Of a stretch of DNA of 64,000 nt, positions 1 to 8,307 are shown one piece after another (positions within the stretch are counted from its first letter, which is position 1; each line of letters begins with the position of its first letter). The position numbers were made by a program, and so were the translations under genes. The stretch covers positions 7,130,001 through 7,194,000 of the forward strand of contig NZ_FNSV01000005.1 in assembly GCF_900105905.1 (NCBI RefSeq). The letters run 5' to 3'. Under the pieces are notes generated by a model. The model was not told the origin of the DNA, ran no database searches, and worked only from the letters and a program-made list of their open reading frames with translations. This DNA is from Rhodococcus koreensis. GTDB lineage: Bacteria > Actinomycetota > Actinomycetes > Mycobacteriales > Mycobacteriaceae.

Positions 1-1194
1 CTGCCGGGCCTGCCGTCCGCGTCCGCCGTCCCCTCCTACGCCGGTATGGCACTGGGGTCGGGACACACCGAGGCCGACGTCCGCGGCGAGGTCGACTGGG
101 CAGCCCTGGCCGCCGCACCCGGACCGCTGGTCCTGCACGCCACGTCGGGTCACCTCGCCGAGACGGCGAGCGCCCTCGTCGAGCACGGTCTGGCCCCGCA
201 GACCCCGGCCGCCATCACTGTCCGCGGCACCACCCGCCAGCAGCGCACGGTGGAAGCCACCCTCGCGACGCTGAACGAGGCCGGTTCGGAACTGGTCGGT
301 TCGCTGGTCGTGACGGTCGGCAAGGTCGTCGCCCAGCGCAACAAGATGTCCTGGTGGGAGTCGCGCGCGCTGTACGGCTGGAAGGTCCTGGTGCCGCGCA
401 CCAAGGATCAAGCAGGCGAGATGAGCGACCGCCTCGTCACCCACGGCGCCATCCCGATCGAGGTGCCCACCATCGCCGTCGAGCCGCCCCGCAGCCCGGC
501 ACAGATGGAACGGTCCGTGAAGGGCCTCGTCGACGGCCGCTACCAGTGGGTGGTCTTCACCTCCACCAACGCGGTGCGTGCGGTGTGGGAGAAGTTCGAG
601 GAGTTCGGGCTCGACGCCCGCGCGTTCTCCGGCGTCAAGATCGCCTGCATCGGCGAGGCCACCGCAGCCAAGGTGCGCTCGTTCGGAATCAACCCCGAAC
701 TCGTGCCGTCCGGTGAGCAGTCGAGCGAAGGCCTGCTGGCCGAATTCGCCCCGTACGACGATGTTTTCGACCCGGTCAACCGGGTTCTGCTGCCCCGCGC
801 CGACATCGCCACCGAGACGCTCGCCGAGGGCCTGCGCGAACGCGGCTGGGAAATCGACGACGTCACCGCGTACCGCACCGTCCGGGCTGCGCCGCCGCCG
901 GCCGAGACCCGCGAGATGATCAAGACCGGTGGGTTCGACGCCGTCTGCTTCACCTCGTCCTCGACGGTCCGCAACCTCGTCGGTATCGCCGGAAAGCCGC
1001 ACGCGCGCACCCTCGTCGCCTGCATCGGTCCCAAGACCGCCGAGACGGCCATCGAGTTCGGTCTGCGCGTGGACGTGCAGCCGGAGACCGCTCAGGTCGG
1101 CCCGCTGGTGGAGGCTCTCGCAGAGCACGCCGCGCGCCTGCGCGCCGAGGGCGCACTGCCCCCGCCGCGCAAGAAGTCCCGCGCTCGGCGATAG
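1..1194 (+). CDS. hemD: Uroporphyrinogen-III methyltransferase/synthase fusion (CobA-HemD), 5' truncated by window
   Basis: The reading frame is open from the first base, so the true start lies upstream of the window. The first 115 or so visible residues are the C-terminal part of a SAM-dependent uroporphyrinogen-III methyltransferase (SUMT) domain. From the stretch WWESRALYGWKVLVPR onward there is a complete HemD domain, which closes hydroxymethylbilane with D-ring inversion to give uroporphyrinogen III. Fusion of the two is normal in mycobacteria and relatives. hemB follows on the same strand, as in M. tuberculosis (Rv0511-Rv0512). The domain calls rest on pattern recognition. Confidence 0.93.
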   Translation: MPGLPSASAVPSYAGMALGSGHTEADVRGEVDWAALAAAPGPLVLHATSGHLAETASALVEHGLAPQTPAAITVRGTTRQQRTVEATLATLNEAGSELVGSLVVTVGKVVAQRNKMSWWESRALYGWKVLVPRTKDQAGEMSDRLVTHGAIPIEVPTIAVEPPRSPAQMERSVKGLVDGRYQWVVFTSTNAVRAVWEKFEEFGLDARAFSGVKIACIGEATAAKVRSFGINPELVPSGEQSSEGLLAEFAPYDDVFDPVNRVLLPRADIATETLAEGLRERGWEIDDVTAYRTVRAAPPPAETREMIKTGGFDAVCFTSSSTVRNLVGIAGKPHARTLVACIGPKTAETAIEFGLRVDVQPETAQVGPLVEALAEHAARLRAEGALPPPRKKSRARR

Positions 1195-1203
1195 GCGCTA
1201 CGC

Positions 1204-1251
1204 GCCTGTGAGTGGTTGAGGAGTCCAGGGACTCGTCAACCACTCACAGGC
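1204..1251. repeat. Long palindrome, dispersed family copy 1
   Basis: Two arms of about 23 bases (1204-1226 and 1229-1251) pair with a single mismatch around a short centre. The core arm reads GTGAGTGGTTGA, and the right arm contains ACTCGTCAACCACTCAC. A closely related palindrome lies at 55444-55491 and a same-architecture variant at 44880-44923. This copy lies between codirectional hemD and hemB, so it may act as a partial terminator or RNA processing hairpin, or be a small REP/MITE-like repeat. Confidence 0.85.
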
Positions 1252-1266
1252 CCGACGAAGGAGGGC

Positions 1267-2247
1267 ATGTCCGTGTTTCCGACCCACCGCCCGCGACGGC
1301 TCCGCCGGACGCCGGCGCTTCGCCGGCTCGTGGCCGAGACTTCGCTCGAGCCACGGCATCTCGTGTTGCCGATGTTCGTCGCGGACGGGATCGACGAGCC
1401 TCGTGAGATCTCGTCGATGCCCGGCGTGTTCCAGCACACCCCCGACTCGCTGCGGCGGGCGGCCACGGAAGCGGCCGAGGCGGGGCTCGGCGGGCTCATG
1501 CTCTTCGGGGTGCCGCGTCCCGACGACAAGGATCCCGAGGGTTCGGGTGCGTCCGATCCGGACGGTATTCTGAACCGCGGATTGCGCTGGCTCGCAGACG
1601 AAGTCGGCGACGCGACGGTGATCATGGCGGACACCTGCCTGGACGAGTTCACCGACCATGGCCATTGCGGTGTTCTCGACGCGAACGGTGCGGTGGACAA
1701 CGATCTCACGCTGCAGCGGTACGTCGACATGGCGGTCGCGCAGGCCGAGGCCGGTGCGCATCTGCTCGGGCCGAGCGGAATGATGGACGGCCAGGTCGGC
1801 GCCATCCGGAAGGCGCTCGACGGCGAGGGTTACACCGACGTCGGTCAGCTCGCGTACTCGGCGAAGTACGCCTCCGCGTTCTACGGGCCGTTCCGTGAGG
1901 CGGTCGGTTCGTCGTTGCAGGGCGATCGCCGTACGTACCAACAGGATTCGGCGAACCGCCGCGAATCGTTGCGTGAGGTGGACCTCGACGTCGACGAGGG
2001 TGCCGACATGGTGATGGTGAAGCCGGCGATGTCGTACCTGGACATCCTGCGCGAGACGGCGGACCGCTCGCCGGTGCCCGTTGCGGCGTATCAGATCTCG
2101 GGTGAGTACTCGATGATCACGGCCGCCGCGCAGAACGGCTGGATCGACAGGGACGCCGCGATCCTCGAATCGCTCACCAGCATCCGCCGCGCGGGCGCCG
2201 ACGTCGTGCTGACCTACTGGGCGACCGAAGCGGCGGGCTGGTTGTGA
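1267..2247 (+). CDS. hemB: Delta-aminolevulinic acid dehydratase (porphobilinogen synthase)
   Basis: Condenses two 5-aminolevulinate molecules to porphobilinogen in cytoplasmic haem synthesis. The two active-site lysines are visible in the contexts YSAKYAS and MVKPAM, the latter forming the Schiff base. The metal-site loop reads DTCLDEFTDHGHCG, with Asp where classical zinc enzymes have the middle Cys, so metal use may be of a hybrid type. ATG at 1267 is chosen because AAGGAGG sits just upstream. An upstream in-frame start at 1216 falls inside the palindrome and is unlikely. It is part of the hemD-hemB cluster. Confidence 0.96.
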   Translation: MSVFPTHRPRRLRRTPALRRLVAETSLEPRHLVLPMFVADGIDEPREISSMPGVFQHTPDSLRRAATEAAEAGLGGLMLFGVPRPDDKDPEGSGASDPDGILNRGLRWLADEVGDATVIMADTCLDEFTDHGHCGVLDANGAVDNDLTLQRYVDMAVAQAEAGAHLLGPSGMMDGQVGAIRKALDGEGYTDVGQLAYSAKYASAFYGPFREAVGSSLQGDRRTYQQDSANRRESLREVDLDVDEGADMVMVKPAMSYLDILRETADRSPVPVAAYQISGEYSMITAAAQNGWIDRDAAILESLTSIRRAGADVVLTYWATEAAGWL

Positions 2248-2275
2248 TCGCCTCGCAGGCGGATACGGTGGTGCC

Positions 2276-2881
2276 ATGACCCAGCAGTGGCCACCGACAC
2301 CGCCGCACCAGGCCCCGCATCAGCAGAGCCCGTCCCCGCACAATTTCCCGTACCCCCCGCCGGTGCCGCAGCCGAAGCCCGAACGTCCGGCACCGGTCGA
2401 CGTCGGCACCGCGGCCCAGTTGCTGTGGGTGGTGGCCGTGCTCGGTCTGGTCCAGGCGCTGGCCGCGATGGTTCTCGTGGTGGGGGAGAAGTCGACGTTC
2501 GTCGACGAACTGATGAAGAACCCCAGCTTCACGTCCGGCGAGGTCGATATGACCCGCGACGGTGTGGAGAAGCTGTTCTACGTGGGTATCGGGTTCACGG
2601 TCGTCCTCATTCTGATCCTCACCGGGCTTTTCGTCCTGTTCGTGCACTTCATGCGGAAGGGCCGGAACTGGGCCAGGATGCTGATCACCATCGCGTGCGT
2701 GATGATGGTGGTGTGGACGATCCCGGTGCTCTTCGGTATCGGATCGGACGGAAGCGCTTCCGCGCTCGCACTCGGCGGCGTGCAGATCCTGCAGGCCGTG
2801 GTGGCAGTCGGCGCCGTCGTGCTGATGCACCGGAAGGATTCCAACAGCTACTTCCTGAGGTTGCCACCCTCCGCCGAGTAG
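2276..2881 (+). CDS. Proline-rich four-helix membrane protein, unknown function
   Basis: A 201-residue protein. About 40 N-terminal residues are rich in Pro, Gln and His and probably cytoplasmic and disordered. Four hydrophobic segments follow at about residues 47-70, 101-126, 134-155 and 162-184. The C-terminus is short and charged. This design is common among uncharacterised actinobacterial membrane proteins. It starts 29 bases after hemB and could be co-transcribed with it. No catalytic motif is visible and I cannot assign a function. Confidence 0.8.
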   Translation: MTQQWPPTPPHQAPHQQSPSPHNFPYPPPVPQPKPERPAPVDVGTAAQLLWVVAVLGLVQALAAMVLVVGEKSTFVDELMKNPSFTSGEVDMTRDGVEKLFYVGIGFTVVLILILTGLFVLFVHFMRKGRNWARMLITIACVMMVVWTIPVLFGIGSDGSASALALGGVQILQAVVAVGAVVLMHRKDSNSYFLRLPPSAE

Positions 2882-2973
2882 CTTCGATTTGCTCGTGAAA
2901 TATAAAGATGTACCGTGAAGTACGTCACAAGGGTAGAACGGCAGACTTCATTTCGACCGAAGGACTTTTCTCC

Positions 2974-3090
2974 ATGCGCGCTGACGATCGAGCACACGGG
3001 TCTCGCAAAGAAGCAATGATGTTCGCGATCATCGTGGCCTTCGTGCTACTGACTCTGTTGCTCGTCGTGATCCCCGGCGTGCTGTCCTGA
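2974..3090 (+). CDS. Small single-span membrane protein (38 residues)
   Basis: Starting at ATG 2974, preceded by GAAGGA at 9 bases spacing, the frame encodes a charged N-terminal stretch followed by one strongly hydrophobic helix with the core FAIIVAFVLLTLLLVVIP. The frame is open further upstream to 2908, but that segment lacks a ribosome binding site. The single anchor resembles small stress or cell-envelope peptides of actinobacteria. No family is recognised, and its being a real gene rests on the ribosome site and the clean helix. Confidence 0.55.
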   Translation: MRADDRAHGSRKEAMMFAIIVAFVLLTLLLVVIPGVLS

Positions 3091-3119
3091 CGAGCCCCAC
3101 GTATTCCTCGCGGACCGCG

Positions 3120-3620
3120 ATGTCGCAGGATGAGCGTGTGAGCGAAACTGCCGTCCTGTTCAGTGAGCCGGGCGCCCGCTGGCGGATGCTGGCGTTCGGT
3201 CCGGTGTTCTGCCTGATCGCCTTGATCATCGAACTTCTGACCGGCCCTGTGGTGCACTGGTTCGCGCTGTCGCTGTTCGCGGTGCTGCTCAGCGGGTTCG
3301 TCTACGTGCAGGTGGTGGCCGCGCGCAGGCATGCGAGCGTCGAACTCACGACGTCGTCGTTGCGGCAGGGCACCGAAGACCTGCCGATCACTGAGATTCT
3401 GAAGATCATGCCCCCCGCCGACCCCGAGTCGTACGAGCAGCAGCCGTGGGAAACCGCCCGGAGTCTGGGCGAACTGTCCGCGGTTCCGCGACGCCGGAAG
3501 GGCATCGGACTGCGACTGCTGGGCGGCGCCCTCGTGCAGGCGTGGGCGAAGGACGAGGTGGCACTGCGCGCGCAACTCGAATCGCTGCTCGCGAAGTCGG
3601 CGGGAGGATCTTCCGAATGA
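3120..3620 (+). CDS. Conserved membrane protein, DUF3093-like (Rv0513 position)
   Basis: A 166-residue protein with two adjacent hydrophobic helices near residues 25-65, then a soluble C-terminal part containing ELTTSSLRQGTEDLPITEI and GIGLRLLGG, a pattern I associate with DUF3093 proteins. Function is unknown. It occupies the position of Rv0513 downstream of hemB in M. tuberculosis. Its stop overlaps the next start as ATGA, so the two are translationally coupled. A GTG at 3138 is an alternative start. Confidence 0.8.
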   Translation: MSQDERVSETAVLFSEPGARWRMLAFGPVFCLIALIIELLTGPVVHWFALSLFAVLLSGFVYVQVVAARRHASVELTTSSLRQGTEDLPITEILKIMPPADPESYEQQPWETARSLGELSAVPRRRKGIGLRLLGGALVQAWAKDEVALRAQLESLLAKSAGGSSE

Positions 3621-3952
3621 ACCGCCGGACCGTGACGGCGGCAGCGGAGTGGCTCGGCGCCGTGGTCGCCCTCGCCGTCGCAGTGTGGTGCTGGATCCAC
3701 GCCCGGGTCATGTCGGAATTCGGTCCCGTCGCGCCGGGTGCGCCCTCGTTCGAGGGCACCGCGTATTCGGGGTCGTGGATCGCCGTCGCCGCCGCACTGG
3801 TGGCGGTCGCCGGACTGCTGGTGATCGATTCGGTGCGCCGGCTACGACCCGGCCCGGCGGGCGAACCCGCCGAGCCGGCCCCGTCACCGGAAGATCTGGG
3901 TCTTGCGGACGGTGTCGGTCCCGGGACCGTCGAGCATCGCGGAGCCGAGTAG
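3617..3952 (+). CDS. Small two-helix membrane protein (Rv0514-like)
   Basis: The ATG at 3617 overlaps the stop of the upstream gene (ATGA), which fixes the start. The 111-residue product has hydrophobic segments near residues 10-27 and 55-72 and a Pro/Glu-rich acidic C-terminus. The pair with the preceding gene mirrors Rv0513-Rv0514. The last 69 bases overlap the 3' end of the convergent acyl-CoA dehydrogenase-like gene. No functional motif is seen. Confidence 0.72.
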   Translation: MNRRTVTAAAEWLGAVVALAVAVWCWIHARVMSEFGPVAPGAPSFEGTAYSGSWIAVAAALVAVAGLLVIDSVRRLRPGPAGEPAEPAPSPEDLGLADGVGPGTVEHRGAE

Positions 3953-5830
3953 CGCCTCGGGAACCCCGAGCCCCTCGATGAGCGTCTGCGCGTGCGGCCG
4001 CAACGACCGGCACCGCTCGTTGATTCCCCTCTGCACCGCCTTCGACCGCTCCACCGACAGTTGCCGGTGTTCCATGAACCACGCCTTGTCCTCCTCGATC
4101 ACGCTCAGCGCGTAGAGGTCGCAGACATCGCTCAGCAGGTCGCGGGCCTCGTCGTCCTCGCACTCGTCGATGCCGGCGACGAACGCCTCGAGCACGATCC
4201 GGTCGATGTGAGCCTGCGCGGCGTGCAGCACATGATCCTGCACGAAATTGAAGGCGTCGAACGGGTTCTCCTCGCGCTTCTGCGCACCCTGCAGGCGGCG
4301 GGCGGCGGTCGACAGCAGGTACTGCTCCCGATCCTCGAACATCGTGAGCTGGGTGCCGCGGTTGAAGAGGCTGCCGTCCTCCTCGTTGTCCTGCCTCGTG
4401 TCGAGGATCGTCTGGATGATCTGCTGTGCGGCGGTGCGCTTCTTGACGACGTCGGAGACCGTCGTGGCCGCGAACCGCATCCATTCGACGGGGCTCATGC
4501 CGCGCACCTCGTCGGCATACGACGTGAGGAGTTCCTTGGCCACCAGCTGAGTCAGGACGTGGTTGTCGCCCTCGAACGTGGTGAACACGTCGGTGTCCGC
4601 CTTCAGTGCCGTGAGCCGGTTCTCGGCCATGTACCCGGCGCCGCCGCACGCTTCCCGGGCCTCCTGGATCGCGCGGGTGGCGTGCCAGGTGTTCGCCACC
4701 TTGAGCCCGGCGGCGCGGCCCTCGAGTTCGCGCTGTTCCTGGGGGTCGGCGTCGTCACGGCTCTGGATCTCGTGCATCGTGGCGACGAGTTCGTTCTGCG
4801 CGAATTGCAGTGCGTAGGAGCGTGCGATCAGCGGGAACAGCCTGCGCTGGTGCACGAGATAGTCCATGAGCAGCACTTCGTCCTCGGCCTGAGGCGCGTT
4901 GAACTGCCTGCGCTGCAAGGCATAACGGGTCGCGATCGACAGCGCGACACGGGCGGCGGCGCCCGCGGACCCGCCGACGGTGACGCGTCCGCGCACGAGA
5001 GTGCCCACCATCGTGAAGAAGCGGCGGTTCGCGTTGTCGATCGGTGATGTGTACGTGCCGTCCGGCTCGACATCGGCGTACTTGTTGAGCAGGTTCTCCC
5101 GCGGAATTCTCACCTGGTCGAACGTGATCCGGCCGTTGTCGACCCCGGGGAGGCCACCCTTGTAGCCGCAGTCCGACGTGTGGACGCCGGGGAGGTCGTT
5201 GCCCTCCTCGTCCCGGATCGGCACCACGAAGCAGTGCACGCCCCGGGACTCGCCGCCCGTGATCAACTGCGCGAACACCGCGGCCGTCGTCGCGTGCTGC
5301 GCCGCGCCGCCGATGTAATCCTTGCGCGAGGACGGTGTGGGGGAGTGGACGACGAATTCGGCTGTCTCCGGGTCGTACGTGGCGGTGGTCTCGAGCGCCT
5401 GCACGTCGCTGCCGTGACCCGTCTCCGTCATCGCGAAACAACCCAGCAGATCCAGGTCGACGAGACGCTTCACGTACGCCTCGTGATGGCGCGCCGTGCC
5501 GAGATTCTCGATCGCGCCGCCGAAAAGTCCCCACTGCACGCCGGCCTTGACCATCAGCGACAGGTCGGACATCGCCAGCATCTCGATGCTCGTGACGGCG
5601 GCGCCGGCGTCACCGGTGCCACCATGGTCTTTCGCGAATCCGGCGGCCGCGTAGCCGTTGCTCGCGAGCACGCGCAACTGTGCCAGCGCCTTGGCGCGGG
5701 CCTCGTCGAGGTCGGGGGTGTAGTGCGGGGCGAAGTCGGGGGCGCCGGACAATTCCGCCCTGACGCGCTCGCGTACCTCCCGCCAGCGTCCGTCGAGTGT
5801 GCTTCTCAAGTGGTCAGCTGTGGTGGCCAT
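3884..5830 (-). CDS. Acyl-CoA dehydrogenase/oxidase family flavoprotein
   Basis: A 648-residue protein. The segment CFAMTETGHGSDVQALETTATYD is the substrate/flavin-binding signature, and the spacing with a long C-terminal half resembles acyl-CoA oxidases more than classical 380-residue dehydrogenases. It likely introduces the trans-2 double bond in acyl-CoA beta-oxidation, passing electrons to ETF or to oxygen. The C-terminal half contains ARYALQRRQFN-like and EACGGAGYMAENRL motifs typical of the superfamily. It starts with ATG at 5830 and stands as a single gene, convergent with the membrane-protein pair. Substrate length and electron acceptor cannot be read from sequence. Confidence 0.86.
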   Translation of the reverse strand: MATTADHLRSTLDGRWREVRERVRAELSGAPDFAPHYTPDLDEARAKALAQLRVLASNGYAAAGFAKDHGGTGDAGAAVTSIEMLAMSDLSLMVKAGVQWGLFGGAIENLGTARHHEAYVKRLVDLDLLGCFAMTETGHGSDVQALETTATYDPETAEFVVHSPTPSSRKDYIGGAAQHATTAAVFAQLITGGESRGVHCFVVPIRDEEGNDLPGVHTSDCGYKGGLPGVDNGRITFDQVRIPRENLLNKYADVEPDGTYTSPIDNANRRFFTMVGTLVRGRVTVGGSAGAAARVALSIATRYALQRRQFNAPQAEDEVLLMDYLVHQRRLFPLIARSYALQFAQNELVATMHEIQSRDDADPQEQRELEGRAAGLKVANTWHATRAIQEAREACGGAGYMAENRLTALKADTDVFTTFEGDNHVLTQLVAKELLTSYADEVRGMSPVEWMRFAATTVSDVVKKRTAAQQIIQTILDTRQDNEEDGSLFNRGTQLTMFEDREQYLLSTAARRLQGAQKREENPFDAFNFVQDHVLHAAQAHIDRIVLEAFVAGIDECEDDEARDLLSDVCDLYALSVIEEDKAWFMEHRQLSVERSKAVQRGINERCRSLRPHAQTLIEGLGVPEALLGSAMLDGPGTDTVRKTQIFR

Positions 5831-5936
5831 GACTCGACAGTAGCCGTCGCTGTGAGGCGCGCGGCGTCGGTCGCGGAACCGGCGATACCGATACCGCCGA
5901 GAAGCATTCTTGCTCTAAGCATCTGCGGTCGCCTAG

Positions 5937-6026
5937 GAGTGGGACACCTCCGATGTCGCACCCTTCAACCTGTACAACGTGATCTGGCGGATCCAGCACT
6001 GGATTCGCAGCGGCATCCGCGACTGA
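5937..6026 (+). pseudogene. Orphan coding tail, probable remnant of a lost gene
   Basis: From just after a stop at 5934 to the TGA ending at 6026, one frame reads EWDTSDVAPFNLYNVIWRIQ followed by HWIRSGIRD. Nearly every codon (about 24 of 27) ends in G or C, as in genuine genes here. It has no start codon or upstream coding sequence and lies between two divergent genes. I read it as the 3' end of a deleted or transposed gene. The parent family is not recognised. Confidence 0.4.
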
Positions 6027-6054
6027 CCGGGACGGTATCGGGTACTCCCGTGCG

Positions 6055-6387
6055 GTGAGCTTTTCCCACGCACTACGGTCCGCCGTCACAGGTGCAGGCG
6101 CTCGGTGGGCCTCCGCGCCGAGTGGCACCGCACGCCACCCGATCAGCATCACCACGGCGTCGGTGTCACTCGAGGAACAGCATCGGCGACGGGTGCGGAA
6201 GTACCTGGTCGTGGCGTCCGGCAGGACTTTCGCATTCCTGCTGTCGGCGGTGGTCTACGGAGTCACCGGCAACCCGTGGGCGGCTGTGGCGATCATCAGT
6301 GTGTCGCTTCCGCTGCCGTGGTTCGTCGCCCTGATCGTCGACGACTTGCCGCCGTGGGAGAAGGACGAGTCTCACGATAGTGGGTGA
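6055..6387 (+). CDS. DUF3099-like small membrane protein
   Basis: A 110-residue protein with EEQHRRRVRKYLVVASGR followed by two hydrophobic helices (about residues 55-72 and 76-93) and an acidic tail DLPPWEKDES. This layout matches the actinobacterial DUF3099 family, whose function is unknown. GTG at 6055 is the first available start. The homologous core begins about 35 residues in, so a later start is possible. It is convergent with the DUF427 gene 18 bases away. Confidence 0.72.
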   Translation: MSFSHALRSAVTGAGARWASAPSGTARHPISITTASVSLEEQHRRRVRKYLVVASGRTFAFLLSAVVYGVTGNPWAAVAIISVSLPLPWFVALIVDDLPPWEKDESHDSG

Positions 6388-6404
6388 GGCTGTGACCGCG
6401 GCGA

Positions 6405-6908
6405 TCACCAGAAACGACTGTCGGGCCCACCCTTGAAGGGGCCGACCACCCGATCGGTGATCCATCCGCCGTAGAACCCTCCCGCCTGGGGTCGCGCCCG
6501 CTCGCCGTCGACGAAACAGCCGTCCATCGGTCCGGGCGTGACCGCCACGTGCCCGAGAAGGAGGTCGTAGCCGGCAACCGGCCGCGGATAGTGCCACGCC
6601 GCACGCTCGGCGACGTGTCCGCCCGCGACGACGTCGAAATAGTCCGCCCGCCCCTTCCACTCGCACACCGTGCTCCCGGCGACCGGACGCAGGACGCCGT
6701 CGGCGAAGCACGACCGCGGCAGGTAGTACGTCGGCGGGTGGCTCGTCTCGAGCACTCGCAACGGGGTGCGGGTGCGCGCGACGAGTTGTCCGCCGAACCA
6801 CACCTCCACCAGCTCGTCGCTCCGCCGGACCGCGGGCGGTCGCGGGTAGTCCCACACCGACTCCTGTCCCGGACCGACGGGGTCCGGCACCGGACGGCCG
6901 CTCGTCAC
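6405..6908 (-). CDS. DUF427 domain protein
   Basis: A 167-residue protein with the DUF427 hallmarks VWDYPRPPAV near the N-terminus, the pattern ETSHPPTYYLPRSC near the middle and CEWKGRADYFDVV after it. DUF427 proteins are small soluble beta-rich proteins of unknown biochemical role, often found beside oxidoreductases or hydrolases. It lies 19 bases downstream of the alpha/beta hydrolase on the same strand and is probably co-transcribed with it. Confidence 0.85.
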   Translation of the reverse strand: MTSGRPVPDPVGPGQESVWDYPRPPAVRRSDELVEVWFGGQLVARTRTPLRVLETSHPPTYYLPRSCFADGVLRPVAGSTVCEWKGRADYFDVVAGGHVAERAAWHYPRPVAGYDLLLGHVAVTPGPMDGCFVDGERARPQAGGFYGGWITDRVVGPFKGGPDSRFW

Positions 6909-6927
6909 GGGAGGTCCGCCGACGTGA

Positions 6928-7770
6928 TCACAGCGCGGCCAGGTATCGCACCGGGTCGCGCCAGAACGCGGTGATCACGTCGGCGAGGGTGGCCGGATCC
7001 GCGATCAGTGGGGTGACGTGGCCGGCGCCGTCCACCGCGGTGGCCGCGCCGTGCGGCAAAGTCGCCGCGGCGGCACGTGCCTGCTCGAGGGAGATCATCG
7101 TGTCTGCGCGGGGGACGATCATCAGCGTCGGTGCACCGATCCGGGGGAGAAGCGGGTCCAGCCCCTCGCGGTGCAGCATGATCGACTGCATCGCCTCGTG
7201 CATGCCACGCCGCGGCGCCTGCCGGAAGGTCCGGGAGACGGCCTGGAACTGCTGCGGGTGCGTCCGTGAAAGCTCTTTGCCGAGAAGGACGTTCATCACC
7301 GCGGTCGTGAGCGGTGGAATCGGCCCGGCGATGCGGTAGGCCCACACCATCGGCACGATCCTGGCGCGTTCCCGTCGGGTGAGGGCTTGGGTCGGTGTCC
7401 CGATCGTCACGACGGTGCGGCACCGGTCGGGACTGTGGGCGGCCGCGACGAGTCCGACGTGTCCACCCCAGGCGTTGCCCACCCAGTCGACGGGTTCGAT
7501 GATGTCGAGCGCGTCGAGGACGGCAACGGCCGCCGCGGCGCACTCCTCCAGCGTGAACCGTCGCTGCACGGCGGTGCTCTCCCCGTGGCCGGGTCCGTCG
7601 ATCGAGATCAGCCGCCGATCCGCGACCAGGTGGCTGCGGAGGGGAGCCCACGTCGTCGAGTCGACGAAAAGGCTGTGCCAGAGCACGGTCGGCGGTCCGC
7701 TGCCGGTGACGTGGACGGCGAGGTTCCCGACGCTCGTCGGGATCGTGCGGGTGATCGTTCGTGTGTCCAT
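6928..7770 (-). CDS. Alpha/beta-hydrolase fold protein with Ala in place of the nucleophile
   Basis: A 280-residue alpha/beta-hydrolase. The oxyanion-loop region (WHSLFVDSTTW), the acid (Asp223 in VPRADTMI) and the histidine (His251 in GAGHVTP) are all present. The nucleophile elbow reads VGNAWGGH, so residue 100 is Ala where Ser would be expected. The codon is a clear GCC on the coding strand. The protein may be catalytically dead, or a binding or signalling homologue. It is divergent from a MarR regulator with an inverted repeat between them, so it is probably repressed by that regulator together with the downstream DUF427 gene. Confidence 0.85.
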   Translation of the reverse strand: MDTRTITRTIPTSVGNLAVHVTGSGPPTVLWHSLFVDSTTWAPLRSHLVADRRLISIDGPGHGESTAVQRRFTLEECAAAAVAVLDALDIIEPVDWVGNAWGGHVGLVAAAHSPDRCRTVVTIGTPTQALTRRERARIVPMVWAYRIAGPIPPLTTAVMNVLLGKELSRTHPQQFQAVSRTFRQAPRRGMHEAMQSIMLHREGLDPLLPRIGAPTLMIVPRADTMISLEQARAAAATLPHGAATAVDGAGHVTPLIADPATLADVITAFWRDPVRYLAAL

Positions 7771-7805
7771 GGGATGCCCCAGATGAGTGACGCCTCGAGA
7801 ATTGC

Positions 7806-7826
7806 TTCGGAAACCGAAACTTCGGT
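7806..7826. promoter_or_regulatory. Candidate MarR operator (overlapping inverted repeats)
   Basis: ACCGAA-AC-TTCGGT at 7813-7826 is a perfect inverted repeat. It shares its left arm with a second repeat, TTCGG-AAA-CCGAA, at 7806-7818. The cluster lies 23 bases before the MarR start and 36 bases before the divergent hydrolase start, a position where one dimer could control both promoters. Confidence 0.6.
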
Positions 7827-7848
7827 AACCGTAGTATTCTCCTGTGTC

Positions 7849-8307
7849 ATGGAACGGTCAAGAGGTCTGCCGACCGATCGGCCGGCGGTGGGACAGTTGC
7901 TGGTCCGTCTGCTGCACGAGTTCCGCCGGGAGTTGAGCGAACCCATGGCGGAGCGCGGGTACGGCGACATCCGGCTACCGCATCTGCAGATCTTCGGCAA
8001 CATCGGCTGGGACGGGCGGCGGCTGACCGAGATCGCCGCCCGGGCCGAACTGAGTCTGTCCGCCGCGTCCGAACTGATCAACGATCTCGAGGAACTCGGG
8101 TACGTCGAGCGGGTGCCGGACACGCGGGATCGGCGGGCGAAACTCGTCGTCCCGACCACGCGGGGGCGGCAGGCGCTGCAGGACGCCGCGATACGGGTCG
8201 CCGAGATCGAGCGCCACTGGGGCAGCCTCGTCGGCCACGACCGTTTCGACGACGCCTGCTACCTGCTCAGTGCACTGCTGGACGAGCTGGGTTCCGAGGA
8301 TCCCTAG
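7849..8307 (+). CDS. MarR-family transcriptional regulator
   Basis: A 152-residue winged-helix protein. The recognition region LTEIAARAELSLSAASELIN is followed by the wing segment RVPDTRDRRAKLVVPT, which carries the DxRxxR-type signature of MarR proteins. It probably binds a small aromatic or phenolic ligand and represses its own and the divergent hydrolase/DUF427 promoter through the inverted repeats at 7806-7826. ATG 7849 is the start closest to the domain and follows the operator. Its 3' end overlaps the convergent AsnC-family gene by 4 bases. Confidence 0.88.
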   Translation: MERSRGLPTDRPAVGQLLVRLLHEFRRELSEPMAERGYGDIRLPHLQIFGNIGWDGRRLTEIAARAELSLSAASELINDLEELGYVERVPDTRDRRAKLVVPTTRGRQALQDAAIRVAEIERHWGSLVGHDRFDDACYLLSALLDELGSEDP

